DNA of 5,876 nt from positions 1 through 5,876 of the forward strand of contig CAILDT010000062.1 of assembly GCA_903833025.1 (NCBI GenBank). Direction: 5' to 3'. The notes beneath the pieces are model-generated. The model was not told where the DNA came from. It saw only the letters and a list, made by a program, of their open reading frames with translations, and made no database searches. This document shows positions 1 to 5,537 of this stretch, in pieces. The translations under genes and the position numbers were made by a program. This DNA is from an uncultured Bacteroidota bacterium. GTDB lineage: Bacteria; Bacteroidota; Bacteroidia; 2-12-FULL-35-15. Every line of letters starts with the position of its first letter. Position 1 is the stretch's first letter.

Positions 1-58
1 ACTTCATACTGGCAGGTCGCCCCCCCTTTTTTTTATTTCATAAATCTTATGTTATCGG
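1..58 (-). repeat. Partial attC-like recombination site (second copy, cut by window edge)
   Basis: These 58 bases match 1931-1988 with one difference (C at 5 versus A at 1935). They comprise an inner loop segment (ACTGGCAGGTCG), a C7T8 tract, CATAAATCTT and the terminal 8-mer GTTATCGG at 51-58. Read on the minus strand, in gene orientation, this is the first arm of the site that follows the cassette 1 gene: CCGATAAC starts 32 bases after that gene's stop codon. The complementary arm would lie to the left of the window. The identity covers loop sequence as well as stem, so the two copies are homologous rather than just similarly folded. Confidence 0.8.
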
Positions 59-90
59 ATGTTGTTCTTTCGTGTCGCGTGTTTCAGGTG

Positions 91-1770
91 TTATTGTATT
101 ATTATTTTCTTGTTTATTTTACTATTAGTTTCGTCTGTTATTTGAGCAAAATAAATTCCTTTCGCAATCCCAATCATATCCAGCTTATATAGTATATTGT
201 CAATTGATGTTTGTTCTTTAACTACCTGTCCCAGTATATTAAATACTTTTATCTCTTCTATTTTACAACCCGAAGTAGTTACTGAAAAATCAGATGAACT
301 TGGATTTGGATAAATATTAAAGAAGGATTGGTCACAAATAACATCAACATTAGTATTAGTTGGATGTGGGGTACACAAAGGAAAATGTAATTTGGCAACA
401 AAGGGGTCTTCTTCCGAGGAAGGAATTAATGTATCGTTGCCAAGAATAAATGGATTAACCATATAATCACCGCCAAGAAGAAGATTACATTCATTATCAA
501 ATTTAATTGTATTCCAGTCGTCTCCACCGCCTGGTAAAGTTAATCCCCAAATGACGTGTCCTATAGAATTATATTCAAGTATATAAATTTGGTCATCACC
601 TAAATCATTAAAAGTAATAGAATCAAAAGTTTCAGAAACTACAGAAGTCGTATATAACCTACAAGATAAAAATATATTTCCGTCATAATCACCTGTTAAA
701 GACGCTCCTTCTAATGCCGAGCCTGAACCATCAGATTGTTTTGCCCAAATTTCATTCCCTGACTCATCGTATTCCACAATAAATACATTGGACATACCTG
801 TCGGAGTTAATGTAAAAGCACCAAAGGAAGTTGGAATACTATGAAAATATCCTGTTATGAAAACCTTACCAAAACTATTTGTAGTTACAACCTCTGAAAC
901 AGCAACACCTGATAGCCCTCCTTGAGAACCTTTTACCCATAAAATATTTCCCGCAGAACTATATTTAGCGAGAAAAACATCGGAAGGACTTAAGCCAGTA
1001 ATATTAATATTACCTAAGGTTAATGTTGAGGAACTAAATGAACCAGTAATATAAACATTTCCTAAATCATCAGTAGCGACTGAATTACTTTCGTCCCAAG
1101 CATTGCTTTGGCTTGTAAAGGAATTTCTTGCCCATAACTCATTCCCAGATGAACTGTATTTTGCGAGAAAAATGTCGAACATTCCTGTATGAGTTAAATT
1201 ATCCGAACCAAATAGTACTGAAGAATCAAGCGAACCAGTTATATAAACATTTCCACTTTTGTCGGTTGCTACATCATTTATGCCTGCTGAAAAAGAATTT
1301 GTTTTACTCTTAACCCAAACTACATTTCCGCTCGCATCTAACTTTATTAAAAAAAAACTCCCTCCACCAACTGAAGTAGTATATGTAAATGAACCAATAC
1401 TTAAAGTGTTACCTGAAAAATCACCAACTAAATAAATATTTCCTGAACCATCTGTTGCAATAGATTGTATTACTACAGAGTAAATTCCTGATTTAATATC
1501 TTTAGCCCAAATAACATCACCTGTCTTACTATATTTAGCAATATAACCACCGCTATTCGGAGTTAATAAAATAGAACCAAAATGTAATGCGCCACTATAA
1601 TTGCCACTAATAAAAATATTCCCATCGTTGTCTGTTGCCATATCGTGTCCTTCTGAATAAGCTGAAACGGAATCGTTTTGAGCAGTTCTTGCCCATTGCC
1701 AGTATGGTGTTTGTGAAAAACAATTTACTGTCACCAATAATAAAACCACTATCGAAGTATTTTTTCTCAC
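91..1770 (-). CDS. Secreted seven-repeat beta-propeller-like protein with T9SS type A sorting domain
   Basis: The product has 559 residues. A signal peptide covers about residues 1-20 (basic MRK, hydrophobic core, ending near CFSQ). Seven repeats follow between about 45 and 465. Each has a core like GN(V/I)(Y/F)ITGSF, then a stretch ending in AKY or LEY, then SGNxxWAK. This is the SBBP-type pattern, and seven copies would suit a closed seven-bladed propeller. The last two repeats are more degenerate. Residues 484-559 form a T9SS type A sorting domain (IYPNPSSSDF, NILGQVV, GIYFAQI), so the protein is predicted to cross the outer membrane and be released or anchored at the surface. The start is GTG at 1770; an upstream ATG in the leader meets a stop after three codons. 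It is the only gene in its cassette. No convincing promoter lies in its leader, so it may depend on read-through from cassette 2. Ligand and function are unknown. Confidence 0.9.
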   Translation of the reverse strand: MRKNTSIVVLLLVTVNCFSQTPYWQWARTAQNDSVSAYSEGHDMATDNDGNIFISGNYSGALHFGSILLTPNSGGYIAKYSKTGDVIWAKDIKSGIYSVVIQSIATDGSGNIYLVGDFSGNTLSIGSFTYTTSVGGGSFFLIKLDASGNVVWVKSKTNSFSAGINDVATDKSGNVYITGSLDSSVLFGSDNLTHTGMFDIFLAKYSSSGNELWARNSFTSQSNAWDESNSVATDDLGNVYITGSFSSSTLTLGNINITGLSPSDVFLAKYSSAGNILWVKGSQGGLSGVAVSEVVTTNSFGKVFITGYFHSIPTSFGAFTLTPTGMSNVFIVEYDESGNEIWAKQSDGSGSALEGASLTGDYDGNIFLSCRLYTTSVVSETFDSITFNDLGDDQIYILEYNSIGHVIWGLTLPGGGDDWNTIKFDNECNLLLGGDYMVNPFILGNDTLIPSSEEDPFVAKLHFPLCTPHPTNTNVDVICDQSFFNIYPNPSSSDFSVTTSGCKIEEIKVFNILGQVVKEQTSIDNILYKLDMIGIAKGIYFAQITDETNSKINKKIIIQ

Positions 1771-1837
1771 TTGTTTTTTATAGTAGCTAAAGTTTCATTC
1801 GTTGCGAAAATGTTCGTTACTCGCGTTCCCACAATAT

Positions 1838-1988
1838 CCGATAACGTTTGAAAGATTTATGCAGTAAAAAAAAGGGGGGATTAAAAGCTCGTCTCTTTCG
1901 CCCCGCGACAAGCGTAATTAAATGCTTGAAACTTAATACTGGCAGGTCGCCCCCCCTTTTTTTTATTTCATAAATCTTATGTTATCGG
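1838..1988 (-). repeat. attC-like folded recombination site between two cassettes
   Basis: This is an imperfect inverted repeat of 151 nt. The outer pair is CCGATAAC (1838-1845) with GTTATCGG (1981-1988). After an asymmetric bulge (GTTTGA opposite AT), AAGATTTATG (1852-1861) pairs with CATAAATCTT (1969-1978). A short mismatch (CAG opposite TTT) follows, then A8G6 (1866-1879) pairs with C7T8 (1950-1964). Inside the large loop, GCGAC (1905-1909) can pair with GTCGC (1946-1950), and CAAGC (1909-1913) with GCTTG (1924-1928). Terminal complementary cores, bulges that break the symmetry and a variable apex are the layout of integron attC sites. However, the core GTTATCGG fits the canonical GTTRRRY only in GTTA. 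On the minus strand the stop codon of the 70-residue gene falls inside the first core. A MITE or other palindromic repeat is the main alternative. Confidence 0.7.
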
Positions 1989-2194
1989 CTGGTTTTCTTT
2001 TTTTCTGAAATGATTTTTTTAACTTCTTTTATTTCAGATTCCGTTGCTTCCTTTTGGATTTTGTTTTTGTCAATTCTGTTTGGAGAAATTTTAACTTTAA
2101 AACCCAATTTCCTTTTAGCGTCTGCAATTGCACAACTGCTTATACCTTTACCAATGTTTGTTTTGTAAATGTTTTGAATATCGGTATATGTCAT
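1982..2194 (-). CDS. Small basic protein of unknown function, last gene of cassette 2
   Basis: The product has 70 residues and is lysine-rich, with no signal peptide or membrane segment, so it is probably cytoplasmic. I do not recognise the family. Residues 1-35 (MTYTDIQNIYK ... CAIADAKRKLGF) look like short helices of the kind seen in small DNA-binding proteins; this is a weak impression. The C-terminal half is charged and probably helical (ESEIKEVKKIISEKKK). ATG at 2194 lies one base beyond the TAA of the upstream LamG-protein gene (2196-2198), so translation is probably coupled. Its own stop TAA (1982-1984) lies within the 8-mer CCGATAAC that begins the attC-like site, a placement often seen for integron cassette genes. 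The tight fit to both borders argues that it is a real gene. Confidence 0.7.
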   Translation of the reverse strand: MTYTDIQNIYKTNIGKGISSCAIADAKRKLGFKVKISPNRIDKNKIQKEATESEIKEVKKIISEKKKTSR

Positions 2195-2195
2195 A

Positions 2196-3443
2196 TTATT
2201 CTGATTTAATTAATTTAAATGTTTGTTTCAAATGCTCTCCAACACTTAACAAATAAATTCCATTAGATAAATTGCTCAAATCAATTGCTGTATTTATTCC
2301 TGTTATTTTCCCCTTGATTAAAGCATTACCAATGTTATCGTAAATTGTAAAGGATGAACCAATTAGTTTTACTTCTGCTTTAATATTTATTTTATTGGTT
2401 GCTGGATTGGGAAAAATAGAAAACAAATTCTCTTTTAAAAATTCATTTATTCCTGCTCCACTTGTAACTACCGATAAAATAGCAACATTTGATGTGTCAG
2501 GACAACCACCCGAAACAATACAGCGATAACCATAATTGTCTTGAGATAATGTAACATTAGTGATTGTTAAAGTATCGGTAGTAACCCCAGAGTACTGCCC
2601 GAAATTTGCAAGATTTACAAAACTAGTTCCTGAATTTTGTTGCCATTGAAGTAACGAAGTACCGGATGTGGCAACTGAAAATTGTGCTGCGGTATTAATA
2701 ATTGCTGTTTGATTAATTGGTTGCAAAGTAATTATATTGCTTAATGAAGCATTAAAAAGGTTTGAAATTTCACATTGAGTTAAGGCTCGATTCCAGATAC
2801 CGATGTCATCTAAATTACCATTATAAGCATCGTTTGCAGGATGGTTCATTCTGCCGAAGGCTCCATTTCCTGATACGATTGGGTTTCCCGTTGATGCGAC
2901 AGTTGTTTGTAAAACGCCATCTTTATAAAATTTACCATTACTACCATCATTCGTATATACTATATTTGTCCAAACATTATCCGCAGAAAATGGTATTGAT
3001 GCCGAGCAAATAAATCCTGAACTAGTATAACTTCCAACACCATATACTCCTAGTCCATAATCTGCTCCCCATTGAACTTGGCCTGGGCCGTCAGAGCCAG
3101 GGTAAAATTCTAATAATCTTGGTCCTAAACAACCACTTCCTACATTCATTGCCCAAACTGAAATAGTGAGTTCAGTGGTAATAGATGATGTATTTACAGA
3201 TACATCTATTCTGGTATTGCAGCCCGAACTTGAAAAATAATAAGCACTATTGGGATTTCCAAATCTGTCATTTGTTAAAAGCCCTCCATTGTTAACACCA
3301 TTATTCCCATTCCCACTGCTGTCAATTGCATTACCTGTAAAAGGCCACCAACCAACAAGTCCACTTGTTGGAACATAGCTAGGTACTTGAGCAGAAACAT
3401 TTAATGCTAATGCTAAAGTTAAAAGTAAAATTGTTTTTTTCAT
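2196..3443 (-). CDS. Secreted LamG-like and Ig-like protein with T9SS type A sorting domain
   Basis: The product has 415 residues. A signal peptide covers about residues 1-19 (MKKTILLLTL ... NVSAQ). Residues about 28-232 form a LamG/concanavalin A-like jelly roll: LVGWWPF at the start, TISVWAM in the middle, NVWTNIVYT and KFYKDGVLQ, then LDDIGIWNRALT at the end. Such domains often bind carbohydrate or mediate adhesion. Residues about 238-326 resemble an Ig-like domain (LLQWQQN with Trp267, then YGYRCIV with Cys308). Residues 334-415 are a T9SS type A sorting domain (FSIFPNPATN ... NGIYLLSV). The protein is predicted to be displayed or released through the type IX system. It is the first gene of cassette 2, with an A-rich leader of about 100 nt between the cassette boundary and ATG 3443, and it is followed one base later by a 70-residue gene. 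The specific ligand is not predictable. Confidence 0.92.
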   Translation of the reverse strand: MKKTILLLTLALALNVSAQVPSYVPTSGLVGWWPFTGNAIDSSGNGNNGVNNGGLLTNDRFGNPNSAYYFSSSGCNTRIDVSVNTSSITTELTISVWAMNVGSGCLGPRLLEFYPGSDGPGQVQWGADYGLGVYGVGSYTSSGFICSASIPFSADNVWTNIVYTNDGSNGKFYKDGVLQTTVASTGNPIVSGNGAFGRMNHPANDAYNGNLDDIGIWNRALTQCEISNLFNASLSNIITLQPINQTAIINTAAQFSVATSGTSLLQWQQNSGTSFVNLANFGQYSGVTTDTLTITNVTLSQDNYGYRCIVSGGCPDTSNVAILSVVTSGAGINEFLKENLFSIFPNPATNKINIKAEVKLIGSSFTIYDNIGNALIKGKITGINTAIDLSNLSNGIYLLSVGEHLKQTFKLIKSE

Positions 3444-3539
3444 TTTGTTTTTGTTTTGTTTGTTTAATTATTTATTTTTTGCTTACTCTTTCGGTTTTCA
3501 GCTACCCCGTTGCGTTTCGGTTACGTTCTACTAAACTTG

Positions 3540-3547
3540 CCGATAAC
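3540..3547 (-). other. attI-like core site at the recombinase-proximal cassette border
   Basis: On the minus strand these bases read GTTATCGG, identical to the terminal 8-mers of the attC-like repeats. Here the palindromic arms (A8G6/C7T8 and AAGATTTATG) are absent, so only the core is shared. It marks the upstream border of cassette 2 and lies about 100 nt beyond the 3' end of the recombinase gene. A simple site retaining only the crossover core beside a complex folded site is how attI and attC relate in integrons. An 8-mer could recur by chance, but its position at the outer edge of the array makes that less likely. Confidence 0.5.
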
Positions 3548-3563
3548 ATATATATTCACGCAA

Positions 3564-3594
3564 CAAAGCTAAACTTAATTTCCTTATAATCAAT
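3564..3594 (-). promoter_or_regulatory. Candidate cassette promoter (Pc-like), Bacteroidota type
   Basis: On the minus strand, TTG (3591-3593, within ATTG) is followed after 19 nt by TAGCTTTG (3564-3571), an exact match to the Bacteroidota -7 consensus TAnnTTTG with proper spacing. Transcription would start roughly at 3550-3560, just before the core site at 3540-3547, and proceed into cassette 2 and then cassette 1. It lies between the recombinase stop codon and the first cassette, where a cassette promoter would be useful. I found no match this good in the leaders of either cassette. Confidence 0.5.
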
Positions 3595-3645
3595 TGAGAT
3601 ATTAAAAAACGCATTGCGTAAATACTTTTTCCTGAAAGATAAATA

Positions 3646-4758
3646 TTATTTGTTTTCATCTTTTTTAAATTTTAATTTGTCCAGCGGACTCGTTATTTTA
3701 CTTATATCTTTTTTGCTAACGTGGGTGTATCGTTCTGTGGTTTTTATGTTGGTATGTCCCAGCAAATCTTTTAAATATTTTATGTCCACTCCTTGTTCGT
3801 GCAGATGAGTGGCATAGCTGTGTCGCAAACTATGGATGCCTGCCTTTTTTAAAAGTCCTGCTTTCTTTTTCGCATCTGTAAATATTTGTTGTATTGTTCT
3901 TATGGTTATTGCTTGGTGTGTTTTATCGTTCTCAAAAACATATATTTTCGGTTTGTATTTTTTATAACATTCACGTAAAAATTCTAATGCTGTTTCCGAT
4001 AAATTTATTACTCTGTCTTTTTTCCCTTTTGCAGCTTTTATATGTATCTGCATTCGTTTGCTGTCAATATCCGCCAGCTTTAGTGTGGCTACTTCGCTCA
4101 CACGCATACCGTGTGCATAAGCTACTACAAACATTGTTCGATGTTTTAAATTATCAATGCCTTCAAGCATTTTAATTACATCTGTTTCTGCCCATACTGC
4201 CGGCAGTTGATGTGCTTTTTGCGGACGTGGCAGGTCAAATAGCATCCTGTTGCGGTTTAACACGTGTTCGTAATAAAATTTTATTGCGTTTATATGTGAG
4301 TTCTGGTAGCTTTCGCTAAATGTTTGTTGTTGCTGCCGCCATCTCAAATAGCGTTCTATTTCTTCTTTTGTAATTTCATCAATCACTTTTTTATTTATAA
4401 ATACGTTCAGAAAACTTGTGAAATGAGATGTGTAATTTCTTACCGTATTTTCGCTGAATCCTTTTAATAGTGCTTTATCCTTTAGCTTTTCCAAATAGGG
4501 GTGGAGCAATTGTTTTTCTTGGTTATCACATCCTTTCACTTCATTGGTTAAAGGTACTACGTTTTCAAAAGGTAGTACCTTTATTAAATTAAATTTCTTC
4601 CTGTTCTCCTCTGTATCCGGCAAATGCCAACTCTTTAAGGTCGCACTCCATTTAGCATCAGCAAGTTTTTTAAACCGTGTTTTCAGCTCTGCTGTATTAG
4701 CAAATGCTACTGCTATGCGCTTATGCCCTTTGTGTGTTATTTGTGTGGCGGTGTACAT
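3646..4758 (-). CDS. Integron-integrase-like tyrosine recombinase
   Basis: From ATG 4758 the product has 370 residues; an in-frame TTG at 4827 would add 23. Residues 1-60 are an N-terminal extension (GHKRIAVAF ... WSATLKSWHLPDTEEN) not found in XerC/XerD. Residues about 85-170 are the core-binding (SAM-like) domain (SENTVRNYTSHFTSFL). The catalytic domain follows, with Arg219 (HGMRVSE), Lys244 (KGKKDR), His309 and Arg312 (HSLRH), His335 (LLGH) and nucleophile Tyr344 (ERYTHV); the set is complete. LPRPQKAHQLPAVW before the catalytic domain and SPLDKL at the C-terminus resemble integron IntI proteins. The IntI-specific insertion between patches II and III is missing: about 15 residues separate the helix ending ECYKKYKP from HQAITIRTIQ. 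It probably exchanges strands at the GTTATCGG sites. It is co-oriented with the cassettes, its 3' end faces them, and it diverges from an HTH gene. A XerD-like integrase unrelated to the repeats remains possible. Confidence 0.9.
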   Translation of the reverse strand: MYTATQITHKGHKRIAVAFANTAELKTRFKKLADAKWSATLKSWHLPDTEENRKKFNLIKVLPFENVVPLTNEVKGCDNQEKQLLHPYLEKLKDKALLKGFSENTVRNYTSHFTSFLNVFINKKVIDEITKEEIERYLRWRQQQQTFSESYQNSHINAIKFYYEHVLNRNRMLFDLPRPQKAHQLPAVWAETDVIKMLEGIDNLKHRTMFVVAYAHGMRVSEVATLKLADIDSKRMQIHIKAAKGKKDRVINLSETALEFLRECYKKYKPKIYVFENDKTHQAITIRTIQQIFTDAKKKAGLLKKAGIHSLRHSYATHLHEQGVDIKYLKDLLGHTNIKTTERYTHVSKKDISKITSPLDKLKFKKDENK

Positions 4759-4844
4759 TGGTGCTTTTGGTTTTTTAGTTAGAAGTCCAAAACTAATCAA
4801 TCCTTTCCAACTAATCCTAAAAAACAAAACAATTAATTAACTTA

Positions 4845-4876
4845 CAAACTATTGCACGTTAACAAGTAAAAGCAAT
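4845..4876 (-). promoter_or_regulatory. Candidate promoter of the recombinase gene
   Basis: On the minus strand ATTGC (4872-4876) is followed by 20 nt and TAGTTTG (4845-4851), one base short of the Bacteroidota TAnnTTTG element. The leader to ATG 4758 would be about 80 nt. The inner copy of the 11-bp direct repeat (4855-4865) lies between the two elements, where a bound protein would block transcription. The match is imperfect, hence the low confidence. Confidence 0.3.
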
Positions 4877-4895
4877 AAACTCCCCACGTTAACAA
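4855..4895. repeat. Two 11-bp direct repeats in the divergent control region
   Basis: CACGTTAACAA occurs at 4855-4865 and again at 4885-4895. The repeat period is 30 bp, close to three helical turns, so both copies would face the same side of the DNA. Each contains the palindrome GTTAAC. They lie in the 177-nt gap between the divergent recombinase and HTH genes, and one copy overlaps the candidate recombinase promoter. They could be operators for the HTH protein or recombinase-binding sites. Neither role is proved by sequence. Confidence 0.55.
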
Positions 4896-4917
4896 TTACC
4901 TTTAATTTTATGGTAAT
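4895..4917. promoter_or_regulatory. Short inverted repeat just upstream of the HTH gene
   Basis: ATTACC (4895-4900) and GGTAAT (4912-4917) form a 6-bp inverted repeat with an 11-nt AT-only spacer, 18 nt before the HTH start codon. It could be an autoregulatory operator. The arms are short and the region is AT-rich, so chance is a real possibility. Confidence 0.25.
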
Positions 4918-4935
4918 AATAATAATTCGAAAAAT

Positions 4936-5382
4936 ATGGCAGTATATAAATTTGAATTTATAAAAAACGGTGCAGTGGTGTATGTTATACAATCTCCAAC
5001 TATCCGTGAGCCGAAAAAATTATTAAAATATATGAAAATAGCAGTGGTGGATAAAAAATTTATAACAGCATGTATCGAATCTGATTCCATGAATACAATA
5101 ATAATATTTGATGCTGCCGAATTATTACAACAAGCAATGGTTATAAAACTTAATTTCAACAAAAACTGTGATGATGTGGGTATCCGGTTTGCAACTAAAA
5201 TAGCAATATCATTAATAAATGATGGCAATACACCGGATGAAGTAGCACATAAGTTAAAAAGAAAAAGGGCTACCGTTGATACCTATATAAACAGGGCAAA
5301 AATGCTGGTAATTAAAAAACATCCTAAAGCTATTTTATCTACCTATGGCGGACTAATAAATTTTCTTAATACTATTATTTGA
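4936..5382 (+). CDS. Small protein with a C-terminal LuxR-like helix-turn-helix
   Basis: The product has 148 residues. Residues 1-75 are mixed hydrophobic and polar with alternating beta-like stretches (YKFEFIKNGAVVYVI, TIIIFDA); I do not recognise this part as a known sensor or receiver domain, and it lacks the conserved receiver aspartates in a clear context. Residues about 85-125 (FATKIAISLINDGNTPDEVA then HKLKRKRATVDTYINRA) fit the LuxR/GerE helix-turn-helix pattern, in which a helix, the phrase G.t.dEVA..L and a recognition helix (ATVDTYINRAK) follow in order. It is therefore probably a DNA-binding regulator in the cytoplasm. ATG 4936 is preceded by an AT-rich leader without a strong Shine-Dalgarno sequence, as is common in Bacteroidota. 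It is transcribed divergently from the recombinase gene and could regulate it; that link rests on position only. Confidence 0.75.
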   Translation: MAVYKFEFIKNGAVVYVIQSPTIREPKKLLKYMKIAVVDKKFITACIESDSMNTIIIFDAAELLQQAMVIKLNFNKNCDDVGIRFATKIAISLINDGNTPDEVAHKLKRKRATVDTYINRAKMLVIKKHPKAILSTYGGLINFLNTII

Positions 5383-5434
5383 TATTTCTTTTCTTTCTTT
5401 TTCATTTCCTTTTCTTTTAAAAGCTACTATTTAC

Positions 5435-5474
5435 AGTACTTCTACCTTGTAAAGAAGTTCTTTACAAAAGTGCT
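5435..5474 (+). terminator. Hairpin downstream of the HTH gene (terminator or operator)
   Basis: TTGTAAAG (5447-5454) and CTTTACAA (5460-5467) form a perfect 8-bp stem around AAGTT. As a DNA dyad it extends to ten bases on each side of G5457. Outside it, AGTACTT (5435-5441) can pair with AAGTGCT (5468-5474) using one G-U pair, with CTACC bulged out. A TTATAATTTT stretch follows. The hairpin starts 53 nt after the HTH stop codon, which suits a terminator, but the U-run is interrupted and a protein-binding dyad is equally possible. The rest of the gene-poor stretch 5383-5537 is a pyrimidine-rich run (5384-5419) and AT-rich DNA in which I see no gene. Confidence 0.4.
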
Positions 5475-5537
5475 TTATAATTTTAAAGACTTTTGCATCA
5501 TCAAAATAAAAGAAAAATAAAAGAAGAAATAATACAA

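Noticed and set aside
1..1988. The 58-base direct repeats as ends of an insertion sequence or composite transposon
   Set aside because: The DNA between them encodes a secreted propeller-like protein and no transposase, no target-site duplication is visible, and the core alone recurs at 3540-3547 without the arms. A MITE origin of the palindrome is not fully excluded.
1838..1988. The inverted repeat as a simple transcription terminator of cassette 2
   Set aside because: The pairing spans 151 nt with a loop of about 70 nt, and it has exactly complementary 8-mers at its tips that recur elsewhere. It may still slow transcription, but that does not explain its structure.
3605..3625. ACGCAATGCGT followed by T6 on the minus strand as a recombinase terminator
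   Set aside because: The dyad has a one-base centre; with a usable loop only three or four pairs remain, too weak to call.
3404..4175. Plus-strand open frames opposite the LamG and recombinase genes
   Set aside because: They lie antisense to genes with clear domains and have no recognisable features of their own.
4759..4827. Recombinase start at TTG 4827, giving 393 residues
   Set aside because: The added 23 residues do not resemble part of the fold, and ATG 4758 directly precedes the well-formed N-terminal segment (YTATQITHKGHKR). The TTG start cannot be excluded.
4908..5228. Minus-strand 106-residue frame opposite the HTH gene
   Set aside because: It overlaps the HTH coding sequence and shows no domain or start context; a shadow frame is the simpler reading.
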